A DNA stretch of 64,000 bases from Colius striatus (taxonomy: Eukaryota; Chordata; Aves; Coliiformes; Coliidae): assembly GCF_028858725.1 (NCBI RefSeq), contig NC_084762.1, positions 3,357,374 to 3,421,373 of the forward strand, in the 5' to 3' direction. Positions within the stretch are counted from its first letter, which is position 1. Every line of letters begins with the position of its first letter. Under the pieces are notes generated by a model. That model was not told the origin of the DNA. It searched no databases and worked only from the letters and a program-made list of their open reading frames with translations. Position numbers and translations under genes: made by a program. Below, one piece after another: positions 1-13,607 of the stretch.

Positions 1-3000
1 TTAAAGAAGAGCATTCATAGGACCACAAAAGCACCGTGGCAGACTGAGTCATTTCCCAGTGACAGTGAGCCACAAGCACTAACAGACAGTAACAAAACAC
101 AATCCAACTAGAAATGCAAATGTCTACACACAAATCAGCACACTGATAAACCTGCTTATTTTATTATTTGGAAGAGAAGGAAAGACTAGCTTTATAGCTT
201 TGGGAATCCTGGTCCTCTGATACTATTAGGCAAAAGAACAAAAAGCAACTTTCAAGAAGGCTTTGCTCTTCTCCCTTTCACTATCTTTCAAAACAGACAC
301 ACTCCACACAATAAGATGCATTTTCAGACTCTTGATCAGTGTGAACACTTCTGTTCAGCATTCTCTCCCTGTCTCTCCTCCCTCTACATCTCCCCAGCAA
401 ATCCACAGCTTACTCTGAGCAAGCCCTGACATATCCAGCTTCTGTCTGAACACACTAAGGAAACCATCCATCGATAAGAACAGTTGTTTCAAACAAACAC
501 AGGCAAGCCCCAGAACCTCACTCTCTTGGGAGTTTATCTAGAATAAAGATATCAGTGCCTCCAACTATTCATTACTGTACCTCAGCAGGAGGTCCCAGTC
601 TCCACAGAAAGCCAAGAGATCACACGTGATTCCCCCTCCCCATCCCTTTTTCTTTTTACTCCATGCTGTGGGAAGTAATTTGATGAGACCTGAGCCACCT
701 TAGGTGGGTGGCTATTACAGTGCTCTTGCTCACAGGTCACAGACAGAACAGAGCTGCTGTGCTCAGCCAAGCCAGCAGGTCAGGGGATGGTCCTGAAGGC
801 CACCATTGCACCACCTTGTCCAAAGAAGCAAGAATTCAAGTGCTGGTCATTAAATTATACATGAAACATTAAATTATAAGATACCTGCCTCCCAGAAGCA
901 CACCAAGGCAGGCTGCCTGTTCCTGGAGAGCAGTGTTCCCAACGTCAGCTTTTCATCTCCAAACAAGTCCAACACACGCTTTTCCTCCAAGACAAAGCAC
1001 TGCAACCCAGCAGCTGGCCATCACAGATGGCAGGCAGGGAGGCCAACCATTCTCTTGTTACAACAATTTTGTATTTGGATGCCTTAACTGTGAAGGGAAG
1101 ACATATTTTACCCTGTTACCTCAGGGCTTATTAATCCAGAAGAAAGCAAATCAAGTAAAACTCTGCTGCTTAGGTTACCTTGCAGGAGAAATCCTGCAGA
1201 TAAACAAACAGCCCTGTTTAATTACAAAAATAAAACCTGGTGAATTACAGCAGAGACTTACAACAGAATAAATAGTGGATTGGTTTTTTAAAGGTACATA
1301 AGATCAATTATTTTGGAACTCAAATGATTTAACACAGCAATATAAAACTGTTTTGTGGCAATCCCTGGACAGATAGCGCCTCACAGTTAAATTGATAAAC
1401 TGTCAGTATTCAACATTTCTGAGAACATTAGCTATTTGACAATGAAAAGGTCTGTCCTTTTACTTGTCACAAACAAAAAATCCTCCATCTAGCCCTTGAA
1501 AAACCTGAAGATCCAAAACCCCATAAAAACCTGCTTCAAAATCCAAAGGGTAGGCAGAAATTCTTCAGGAATGAGTAACTATGGTAAGCTGAGAACTGAA
1601 AAACTAGAAACACTATGATTTCCCATCTTCCTTAGAAACTCTGTTCAAAATTCACACAACTTCAGTAACAAACACTTTCAGAGCTGGAAACTACCAAGGA
1701 TGACATTTTCCTAAGAGCAATCATTATGTGATTATAGAGTCATTCATTATTTAGTTATTCCAAAAAAGTTCAGACAGCACATGCTAAAACTGAACTCCCC
1801 AAAACAGCAAGTTGCCCCCATGCTGCTATGTTACTTATGGTATTTTTCAACTAAGAAAGTCAATTTATTACACACTTGTTATGTATTTATTAAAAATGCA
1901 TTTAATCCTTTGCATGACATAGCTTAAGAAAGACTCGCCACTAAGCTGCCTGAGGCATGGACAGGAAAGAAGCAAATCCTGTGTCGTAATCTAAGGTTTG
2001 GTGCATAATTGATAAAAAATGTGCCATTTCAGAAGAACACTTGTCATGTATTATATATAAATATACAAGTTGAAGCTCTCAAACCGAAGCCACCCCTCTT
2101 AAACTGTGCTCAGCTCCCAACAAAAGCTGTCACTCCCGGGAAGAGCTCAAACCCCAACCTACCAGTGCAGATCCCAACAGCAGCAGGTTTGGATGGGTTT
2201 TCTGTTTGGGTTTGTTTGTTTGTTTTAAACCTGAGCTGATACTATACACAACAAAACCTCAGGCAGATGTCTTCAAGATTAGAAACAGGAGTTTACAAGA
2301 TGCATATATACTTTATCCTTCAACCAAGTTCTTCAGTAAGTCCCTGCAAGTTTGCTCTGTGCAATCTATAGCTTCATAATAAAAATAAGAGGATTTATTA
2401 GATCACTTAAATGAGGGTTTTTTTCCCCTCCAGCATTCAGGAAGACAAAGAAAGAAAGATCACATTTCATTACAGTTGTCACCACCTCTGCCCTCCCAGC
2501 AAGCTTGGCAGAGTCCAAGCCAGCATCCAACAATTCCTTCAGCTTTCTGTGTGTTGGCTTTAGGAGCTCAGCTGAGGCTACAGGGGCTATAGATGGTGAG
2601 ACTGGATGCACTCAATGGATATTAAGCACTGAGAAGTCCCTGTGGTAAGGGGAGAATGCAGGAGGCACAAAGCTTTCATGCTGTGTCACGCCTCAGAATG
2701 TTCTGTCTGGTACTATCTTCAATACTTATGTTCTACTTTAATTTCAAGTTATACAATTGACTTTCAGAATTCACTCGCATGTCATCTGTCTTTAAAACAA
2801 GGTGCTGAATAATCTAGACAAAAGGGCTAGAAGAGAATTCACACAGACAGTAACTGACTTCTCCCTCACTGATGATGTGCTGTCAAGTACTTAAAGCACT
2901 TTTAAATCATTATGCAAGCACTTTTCAGAATTCAATTACAAGTGTGACATATGGCATGAAATGAAGGATCCAGACCACAATGCTGTCATTACTGTTAAAA

Positions 3001-3969
3001 TCCTGCATCATTCAAAACGGGAACGAATTAGTTAGGCCACACTTCTTAAAAACTGGTGTATTCTGAGCCAGCAGTAGCTAAAGCTATGGCTTTTGGCACC
3101 TTGCAGCTCAGAGTTTAACTGAAGCTTTTGTGCACTGGCACAACTGCGTTTGGGCAAGAGCTGGTGGGGCACTGAGTTAAACAAAGTCCAGATGCTGCTC
3201 TTTCATTCCTTATTCACAGCCACTTCCAGTCCCCTTTGCTTCCTCCTACTCCCTAATTCTTATATATGCCACTGTCCATCTATCTGCCCGTGGAGGTAGT
3301 TGTCTGCCCCCAGATAGCCCCCACAAACTCCCCACTCAAAACTGACAACCAGTACAGAGATGTCCTCTACTTTCAACTGTGAACAGCAGCTCCCAAATTC
3401 ACCTTCTTGCTCTTGCAAACACAAGGAACATATAAAAAGAAGTCCTCTTTGGTATTTGTCTTAAAACACATGAAATTTCTAGTCAAACATTGCTAAATGT
3501 TGTTTCAGAAACCTGCCCACCATGGTAGATAGAGGATATGATCAATCCTTTATCCACAATCTAAAAGGCTCCCTGTGCCAGCCACCTCCTCCTTTCAGTC
3601 CACCACCAGCAGCAAACAGAAGGCCACGATTTGGAACAGCTGTGAAGGAAAGTCTATGCCTGCACACTTTCACTATTTGATCTTTTTTGTTGCCAAAGCT
3701 CTCAATATGCTATTTATGTCAGCATACAGTAATTGAGCTACCAAAACCAATAGTGAAACAGATCAAAGTACAAGATGAGAGGGCTTTTCAGGTTGGTAAT
3801 TATTGCTCCTCTAAAATTCTTCTTTCCATCCATGAAAGCATCTTTAGTCTATCTTAAGGAAATCCATGAACAATATTTTGTGATGTCTTTCAAACATTAA
3901 TTTTTGAAGTCTGCACAAAAAAAGAACACTTAAAAGGGGAAAGAATATTCAGAAAAGGAGTCATCCTAA

Positions 3970-4130
3970 ACAGGCTGCCCAGGGAGAGAGTGGAGTCTCC
4001 TTCCCTGGACGTCTTCAAGACCTGCCTGGAGATGTTCCTGTGTGACCTGATCTAGGTTGACTTGCTTCTGCAGGGGGGTTGGACTGGATGAACTCTAAAG
4101 CTCCCTTCCCACCATACCATTCTGTGATTA
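3970..4130 (+). mobile_element. CR1 LINE 3'-end fragment
   Basis: The sequence follows the end of CR1 ORF2 into its 3' UTR. It begins with a GGCTGCCCAGGGAG block, continues through a TTCCTGTGTGACCTGATCTA block and a GGTTGGACTGGATGA block, and ends in ATTCTGTGATTA. It is 5'-truncated, as is usual for CR1, and lies antisense in CDKAL1 intron 4. Confidence 0.9.
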
Positions 4131-6208
4131 TTTTCCCATTAATCCACATTCCTCTCTACTCACTTGCCTCTCCACCAGGCAAGGGCACATGGTCTTTCCC
4201 CAAACACACGATTCGTATTTGACACAACACTTGGTCAGAATATTCTAGGTATACAGCAGGCTGATAGATACAATTCATCTGGAAATTACTTCCAAATGGA
4301 AATTAATCAGTTGTAAAAGCAAAATCCACACTCTTCAAATTTTAATCCCTTTTTTCAGGTGGAACTGCAACTCTCAGAACAACTGCAGGGACTGTGGGAC
4401 AGAGCAAACAGAAAGCTGAACTCAATACTGCAACTGTTTAAGGGTCTCAACGCATTAGATGATGCCTAGAAAGCTTGACTTCAGTGCTTTGCATGAGAAA
4501 AAGCAGATAGAGGCTTCAGTGCAGCTTTTGGCTAATATTTTGGTTAATCTGGTCTCCAATATTTTGTTTCAAAACATGCAAAGAATACAACATAATGAGG
4601 AAAGATGTGTTTAAGAAGAAACAAACATGTAACGTTCACTATTGCAGGTAAACAGACTTTGAAACCCACTACAAAAGCTTAGGAGTCCATAGCAGATCTG
4701 CTTTTAAAGAACCTGCATCTGACCCACAACATCTTCCTCTAGTGTTTAATACTTTACAGAGCAGAGGGGAGATTTGAAACGTTGTTCACGTATCTCTATG
4801 AAACAGAACACATTGTATTCTAAGGCACGGAATTTCAAGCAAATAATAAGGAAATACAAAGTGAAGAGGATAGCAGAAGGAAGCACCAAGAATCACTTGC
4901 AAAACCTATAAAGTAACTCCTTAATTAATTCAGCTTGCAAATACTTTCCAGCATTCAATGGAACTGTATAAGAATTATTGCAACATCCTTAATTGAATCA
5001 CCAGTTTATTCCTAAGTATTTACACGTAGTTAGGCAGAAGCTAAATAACTCAAAGCCTTTACATGTCGTATATCCTAAGGACAGGGGGTTATTTGTAGCA
5101 TAGCAGATGTTTGCTGATGAGGAAGAAAATAGGTTAAATCAGCATTTTAAGCAAAAGGTAGAAATACATCCATGTAATGACAAAGAGGTAGTCACTTAAA
5201 TTCTCTGGGTCACATCTCCTGCGCTTGATCCAACCTTCCTCTTCTTACAGGGATAAGACCAGCAGTGGGCTAGTTCCTGCACGTCCTCTGCAACAAAGAC
5301 AAGCTCTTTATATCTTCTTCTTACAATGTCCAAGAAAAGCCAGCAACTTCTACCATCTAGTAAGCACCTCATTCATTTCAATCAAACTCCTGTGTGAAGA
5401 ATCTTACATAGGAATCTCTTCGAGCAAAGTATAATCTTCCATCAAGACAAGAATCGATAAAACTATAACTAAGCCCTGACAATAAAAAGTGAAAGGCCTT
5501 ATACCGAGAAGAAAAAAAAAAAGACTATCAGGAAAAGAGGAGAACCTTCACAAACCAAAAAAGAGTATAAAAGAAACATCAACTGGTTTAATAAAGAGAA
5601 ATTGTTGCATTCAGAGTCTTGAAAGTTGATTTCTGAGAAGTGTTTTATGGTCGCGTTGAGTTCTATCTCACCCCTCTATAGTATTTCACACATAATCAAT
5701 ATCTGAGCCTGAACTCACAGTGGAAAAAAGAATTGAAGCAACTCTTCCAACCACTATGTCATTTCTAAAGTTTTGATCATAGCTTCCATTACAGGAAATG
5801 GTAACAGAATTACATTTCCCCTTACTATAATTGAGAGCTGGGCAGTGTCATTATAAAAGCAATAAAGAGTAGCACGAGGTTAGTACAGGACTCACCTTTG
5901 TAAAAAACACCTAAAAATGAGTTAGAGAACAGTTTCCAAGGGATAAAGGGAAGTGATGAGAAATTCTCCTCTGCCTTCCTCCACTTCCCACAAGAAAACC
6001 TTCCTCCTTTTCCCACAGGAGAGGCAAAGACACCTTGTCGAGCCCCACCAACCCAAATGTGGATCCACAAAGAAAAACACCAAATGCAATTTTGGCAAAA
6101 AGCTGGTGAGAAGAAAAACAGCCAGTGATTCAGATGACTTCTAACAAGAAGGAAGTGCTTTTTCCCCTCTCCTTATCTCAGATACCTTCTGAAGCTGACG
6201 TTCTTCTG

Positions 6209-6483
6209 TAGAATCACAAAGTGGCCAAGGTGGGAAAGGGCCTCTGGAGATCCAGTCTAACCTCCATCCTCAAAGCAGGGGCTACCAGACCAGGTTTCTC
6301 TAGGCTGTGGCCAGTTTTTATTGTCTTCAAGGATGGAGACTTCACACCTCAACAGATACGTTACAGTATTTAATCAACCTCACTGTAGAGGAAAAAGTCT
6401 CATGTTTATATGAAATTCCTTGTATTTGAATTCGTGCCCATTGCCTCTTTTCCTGTCACTGGGCACCACTGAGAAGAATCAAA
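6209..6483 (-). mobile_element. Old CR1 LINE 3' fragment
   Basis: On the minus strand this ends in the CR1 terminal pattern (TAGAATCACAAAGTGG on the plus strand). Upstream are the degenerate 'gtgcccattgcc…cctgtcactgggcaccactgag' blocks typical of an older CR1 subfamily. It has many substitutions and small gaps compared with the copy at 39220-40155, so it is an old insertion. Confidence 0.75.
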
Positions 6484-8314
6484 CATAAATCTTAGGTACT
6501 GACAATGTTTACTTGCATGTGCAGCCGGGACATGAGTCAAGCCCAGCATGGAAAAGTCTGTGAGCATTCAGAGAAAGCAGCATATATATTTTAAACAGCT
6601 CTGCTATAAACCTGCTGCCAGAACCCAAAGTTAGGAAAATATTGCATTTATACTGTTACTGGCTCACTCAGAAGCAATATAAATATTCACATCTTATATA
6701 GGCACCAGAAAGTAAACTGACCTACAGGTCAGCCATGCTCTAACTGGGTTTTATTTATTTGACAATTCCCTTCTTTTCCATAAAGGTTTGAGAGTCCCTA
6801 CCTCCACTTTCTCCTCCCACATTCAGACCTCTGCAAACCTCCAACTCCAGGCACCAATTCCCTCATGGGGAGTCACAGTTCATAGCAGCTATTCCTCTTC
6901 AAAGGAGTAACACCACGTAGCTGCTGGCCAACATCCACCCAAGCCAAGTCTCCTCACACGTGGCATATCGCATTCCAGCAGTTAGCAAGGTAAAGGTATG
7001 GGCACCTCCTCAATTTCCACGTGTCATCACTGGCTCAAAGAAACCATTACCCTCTGGATATAGCTACTAGAGAGGAGAATTTGTGATGGAAAAGGAGACA
7101 GTCCTGGATGAGTAGTAAGTAGCTTGTCGTACTCTTTTTCCCTCAGAACATTACTCTACATGCTATCTTCCCAAAGAGCTCATCCCTAGCAGCTGTTACA
7201 GATGGCTGCAAGAAAAAGCCTCGTAACACTAACCAAAAAAATTCCAAGTCCTGCATACATTGCCTCTAAACTACTATCATAAACATCCAGAAACTGACTG
7301 GTGAAAGCTTTATTTTTAATGCAAGCCTCCTCCCGATTTTCCAGTACTTCAGCCACCACAAAACCAGACCCTAAACACAGAAGTTTTAACTTGAACTAGC
7401 TACTTAAAGGGGCTTTAGTCACAGGTGTGTCTCCCAATCCAAACAAATCTAAGGTTCTTTGCTACAGGCAGCATGCCCCACGCTGCAGGTGGACCAGCAG
7501 CCAGTGAAACACACCCGTACCCCATCCTGCTGGAATGACATCCAACATGTGACTAGCAACAGGCTCTGTAAATCCCCTCCCTGTTTCAAGAGGCTGCCTG
7601 CTCCGATTTCACATTCTCCCAAAGGTCTGTGATTTAAGATCTGCTGGGGACACCTGTAGCCAAGTCAAGAGTCACCAGTTTTCTCTGGTCAACCCTTATC
7701 CTCCCAAGTGACCACCCAGCTATTTCTTCCACAAAAAATCAGACACCTATTATCAATGTCAGTCATTCTTCAAGTCTCCATCTATTTGTGCTGACCAAGC
7801 ACTCACTCAAGCAGCTAGGCAAGGTTTTTAAACCATACAGAAAGTGGCAGTGCTACACAAACCCGTGGCAACTCTGGCAGATTTTCTGTTTGTAGAAGTT
7901 CCAATAAATCAGAAGAAAGCTACAGAACTTAGTCCAAAGGCAAACTCATGCTAATAAGCTACATCTGGAGTTTCAGATTAAACACATCAGTCCTCTGCTT
8001 AACAGACTTTTACTCTAAGTCCCCTGACTTTCTAAGGCTGTTATCAACCCAAATCCAAATCGTGCATATGCCTCCCTGAACGGGGCCTGCCTTTTTTTGC
8101 TGGTACCTCTGTTTACACAGCTTATCCCTTATCACACTGACAACACTGGGAACCACAGCAGATGGTCTCCTCAGACACAGCTCTAACAGGTTTTCTCCAC
8201 TCCCCCAATTCCACTCTTTTTTTTTTGTGCAAACAACTGATAAGGAAGGCTGCTGCAATGATTTACTGATATCTGAAGTTGAAAATTGACAAAATGCAAA
8301 CTGCTTTTGTGTTT

Positions 8315-8325
8315 CCCCCCCCCCC
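8315..8325. repeat. C11 homopolymer
   Basis: Eleven consecutive C bases, with a T10 run about 90 bases earlier at 8217-8226. Both are likely length-variable and are also common places for assembly error. Confidence 0.9.
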
Positions 8326-11300
8326 TCTCCACCCCGTGAACTGCTTAACCTCTTAACTACTAAGCAACATAGACAAAGAGTATTAATAATTGTACAAACC
8401 ATACAGTCTGTTGGATTAGCATTTCAAACACAAGCAGTACTGGTTCATTTAAAGATCATTACTACATCCAAAAGTTATGTCAGTTACGGCAACCAGCCTC
8501 CTGTTCCTAAAGGAGAAAATATGAGGCCATCTCCTTTACCATTAGATATATGCCCCTACTCATTTGGGAAATGCCTTTGAGTTATATTTAAAATCATTTC
8601 CAACAGTCTACTGGAGACAGGCTCTCAAGCAGAATTCAGGATAGAGACTAGACGTTTCAGATATAAGTATACTGTTACCTTCATCTAACAACCTGAAGCT
8701 CAGCGACACGAAAACCAAGATGCTACCACAAAGACAGAAAGATTCTTAAATCTAAATTCTGATAGGTAAGTCAGGCTTCTCACTACTAAAGAGCATGAAT
8801 TTACAAAACCACTATACCAAAATGTTGCAAAAATAGCTAGCAGTTGGCAAAAGCATCTCAACCAACCATCTATGAAGAAGCATCTGCAAGTAGACAGTAG
8901 TGAACCAGACAGACCCAGAGGGCTTTCTTAAATGTAGGTCACGTCTGTCAGAGCACAGCAAAAGGCACAGTAACATTTGCTGAAGAGAGCTCCGAGTTAT
9001 CTACTCTGTAGGCAGACACTAATAGTTATATATTTGTGATGACTGCTATCTGATGCTTAAAAGGAACAGGAAGGAAAAGCTGCCCAGAAGACTGCTGGAT
9101 GGAATTTAAGAACAAAAGTCACTAACCATTCCTTCTAACACTTCACACCTTACATGGTTTTGTCTTCAGAAAGTTCTGGTTAAATCTGATGTTTGTTTTA
9201 GAGCAGAGGTTAGGGAGGTCAGGGGAGAAGTAGGCACAAAGCATGGTTTAGGAGCAATAATTTCTGCTGATTTGTGTCATATGAAGTTGAAGACTTGAAT
9301 TCTCTAATTGCTGAGATGAGAAACAGTTAAATCTTTGAGTATTTTTCAAGCTATCTGCAGTGTTTTCCTGCCTTGATTCGTATTTTCCGTCTGTGACTCT
9401 CAGTTTTTTGGTTACAACCAAAATCTCACACAAAAAGATGATCTAATAAAACATGGACACAGATGGAAAGACAGGAGAGAGTATAATTGAAGTGTTTGTA
9501 CCTGTAGCCTGATCCCTGGCCATTTTTATTTTACTTGCACAAATAACGTAGCCAAAAATGTTGTAAGTACTTTAGAAAAACCCCTGACAGCCTAGAGGGT
9601 CAGCAGATTAGACATGCTGCAAGCTTTTCACCTGAAGACTCAACAATTACAGAGTTAAAAAATAAGCATTTCAAAGCACAGTGCAATGAAAATGATGCTA
9701 CTCAAAACATATTTGGCCTCTTGTTGCCCTGAGGATAGCTGAAAAGCAGATTCACAGTCAACCATGAAGTGTGAGATTCACCACATGTTTATGGAAGGCA
9801 AGTATCAGAGGAGCTCACAAACACCATCAACAGGACACACTGGGATGGAATTTAATGATGAACCTCCACACTCAAGAAATTCTACAGTTAGACAGTAAAA
9901 CTTGAATGCAAGCTGGAAAGTTAGCTAATAAAGATTAAATCTATTTGATCATCCTTTGTTTAGTCAGCAGTCAGCAATCACAGCTTCAAGAGAAGAAAAA
10001 GATTCTTTCCTGGACAGCAGCAAAATGTCCCATTCAGAGCTCAGTTATTACAGGTTATCAGTGTTTACATTTCTTCTGTGAATCTGCTAAAGAGACATTT
10101 TACCAACAAAAAGCAGCATCAGGATGACACCTCTGGTGCAGATGTAGTTATACCAACACAAACGTTTTTATACTCCCTTGTAATCCTATCTAGCTTGCAG
10201 TGGTTTAGGGGGAGGTGGTGCTGGCAGTGGTTTCTTTTGTGGGATTCTTTGACAAACGTCTGTCCTCGATGAGTTTCACACTGTCCACTTATCAGAAACT
10301 ATGTGGAGCTGAATAAAGCTCGACAGGGAACAGCTTGGGGCCGAGGTTCATTAGAGTCTCAGCACGAGAAAGAAGATAGATGATGTACCAACAGGCCTTT
10401 CAGTCCTATATTCAGCGAACGTGACCTCCATTAAGCATCAGGGTTATTCATGATGATTTTAAACAAACAAAAAGAAAAGAACCACTGTGAAGGTTTTCCA
10501 TTATCATGTTATTGCAAAAAGTAACTCACAGGGCAGCGTATCAGAAGTATTTAGCACTTGGTTTTCTTGCCAGTTACTGCAGGCTCACGTACGATCCTCA
10601 GCATTTAAACCTTTGCAAGTTCTTTGTCCTGACTGAGCAGTACCTCAATGCTGAACTTGACTTACAGACAAACAGCAACGAGTATAAAAACGTTTGTGCT
10701 GTTAGAGCTGCAGCTGACAGCAGCACTATGCTCCATTTGGAACCCACAAGTCGTTTCAGTGCAGGGCGAGCAGGGTTGGACTGGATGGCAATGTTTGGAC
10801 TGTCTTCTGGGAGCTTTAAGAACACATAGCTTAAATTAAGGGAGGGAGGACAGCCTGCTCAGAATCAAATCTCTGAAAGGTCATTGGAGAACACTTTTAA
10901 GATTGGAGAGCAGTTTTTTGGTAGGCTGCAAAATCTACAGTGTCTTAGACCTTTCTGTAACAAAGCAATTTCTAAGACTAATTGTATTTTCTAGTTGAGA
11001 ATGCACACGAGAAATGGAAATCAATTGTTCAAGGCACATGAAATAAGAAACCCACAGAGTGCACACTGAACCATGCAGAATCTGAACCCTGGAAACTGAA
11101 CTGTTTCAAAAGCTTTTCATGAGCACTGTTCGTGAATAGGAGGAAAACAAGTCAACATCATTAACTTATCTGCTATTAAGGCAAATTTTACCTGTTCATA
11201 CTTTAAATAAGGAATTTTAAAAGCACTAAGCACTTCTATTTAAACTAGTCTGAAGATAATTACGAATGCACACTCCGGCTGAACTCAGATCTGAAACATT

Positions 11301-13583
11301 CATTTACTTTGTCTACGTGCATGTCAAAATGAAAGACTGCTGTCTGGATCCAGACATGTAGCATTAACACCGAGCACGTGCATTTCGTTTCAGGTCAGTA
11401 GACGTCCCAACTCTACTTCAGCAGGTGGTAGGAGCAGCAGGCTAATTAAAATCTGTATGAAAAACTTCACAACGGGCTATCTATTCTGAACAGAATGCTC
11501 CCATACAGAAACATCGCTGCAACCTAAGAACTTAGACCACCTTGACTCCAGTCTGAAAACTGCCCCCGACAGAAACCACCAATTATGTCCCTTTCTGAAC
11601 AACTACTTTTTCATCCCACCAACAGATTTCTTTTTTGCAAGGCAGCCCACCAAAGATTTCACGACCTAAGGGTTTGATGCTAAGAAAAGTACCAAAATAC
11701 TTCTTCAAAAACGTTTCACATTTACACAGTAATGAAAAAAAACAGCGCTAAGCTAATCTCATTCCTTATTAGATATTTGTCTTTGGTCACTTCAGAGACC
11801 AAGTGCCTTTCATCAGTGATGCATGTGAGAACAGTGTAAACAAAGCAGAGGTAGCCCCAGCCCAGATTGCCTGATAAGATACTGATCTAGTCACAGTTTT
11901 AGTGCAAACATGAACCTGTGCATGGTTTGGGGTTTTTAGCTTCATATTTTTATATTTCACTTTGGGAGCAGGTTTTCATTTGTAGTCACTGTCTACTAGA
12001 CCAAAGCCCAGAAATAAACTGACCTTTTACAATGCAAAAAGCCCTCCAGGTACAGTATTCCTTACAAAACGAGGCAGCACTGGCTGTCATAACACTGCAC
12101 AACACACACAGTCCACCTGCCAGCTTCATTCCCAGTCTCCCTGCTGAAAGAGATGGCCACCACACTGATTGCAAGCTCAAGCCTCAACTTTGTGGCAACC
12201 ACAGCATATGACTTGCATGGGGCAATATTCAAGAACCCCCCAAAATGGGACATTTAAAACACTACCCAACAGTGATTGCATTTAATTCCTCAAATGCAAC
12301 TGATAGTTGCATTAAATATACACCAGGAGAACAGTGATATCGATCAGTCTTTTAATTCAGATGACAAAGACAAATAGGTCCTTTTCTTCACATGGAAGAG
12401 AGAAGGGATCCAGAAAAGAGCTCATCTATTACCAAGGGCAAGAAGGGAAACTTTTCTTTCTCTTTTTTTACTATTCCCACAGAGGCACTGAACTTTCCCA
12501 CATGGAGCAACAAGATGATGACATGTCCAAAAAATATCCTCCCTCTCTGTTTCAGAAATCATCTGTTTCTCTGCACTCATACTGAGGCCCCATTAAAGGA
12601 AACCATGGCTTAATCCCTTCTCTCCAAAACACCCTTAGATCTCTTTCATCCCCTCACTGGCCAGTAAGATCAGATCAAACTGATGCATGTTTCAGCCAAG
12701 GACAAACACAGAGAATGTTAGTTCCATCCCACACCAAATTCACTGTAATTAAACCAGCCTCTTGTGCACATGTGGAACAGGTTTGAATTGTACGTGGTGG
12801 CCAGACAATATTGGATGGCACCTTGACATCAGGTACTGCTTGATAACTTTAAGTTCAAATACCATGAACAATGACAAATGACACCCAGAGTTTCAGCTTC
12901 TCCTACAATAGCTGTTCATCTTTAGAAGGCTGGGAAGTTTTCAGCACACAGAGAAATGACTCCTTGGTAAGTGTAAACACAAGGAAAGGAGCATTTTGCT
13001 CCTTGGGTATAATATCTTGGTTTTGTCACGTGTGGCACTACACCATTACATTTAACTAAACCACCTCAGACATTTATAATGTTAGTTCATCTACTGCAAA
13101 GATAAAAATCTATCTAAGGCTTGCATCTTTCTCCTAGTAACATATAACCTTATCATGCACTTCTGTTTTAAATCATTCTGGTTCCTATTGAGAAATATCC
13201 ATGACAAAGAAGTAACAAAATCTCAACATGATAGTAATTAACACACATTGCATTGATTTTCCACTACAAAAGGTGATTTGCATCTTTGTCTAGTAATTTA
13301 GAGCTCTAAAACACCCTGCTAATACTTCCTAACATACAGGGGCAACATACTAGGGGAAAAAAATTAACAGAATCCTTTTCACAGGACACAAAAAGAATGC
13401 ACTTGTGAATTTTGACATCCTGGGTCTATTTCAGCAAAACAGAGCACTGGTTTACCAAATGTCTTCACAACTCCCTCACACAGCATCACAGCCTAGGAGA
13501 TCTGTGTCATCCCACCAAGCTTTTCTTGCAGGTTTTGGTTTGGTGGTGGGGTTTTTTTTTAGCACATAGGATACTACTAGGTG

Positions 13584-13607
13584 TATATATATATATATAT
13601 ATATATA
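13584..13607. repeat. (TA)12 microsatellite
   Basis: A perfect 24-base TA run. It is bordered by a direct repeat of TACTAGGTGTATA, starting near 13575 and again at 13606, so the array sits inside a 31-base duplicated unit. It lies in CDKAL1 intron 4. Confidence 0.95.

Noticed and set aside
10760..10800. GGTTGGACTGGATGG phrase resembling the CR1 3' end
   Set aside because: The flanks do not continue as CR1 on either side, so a 15-base match is not enough to call an element.
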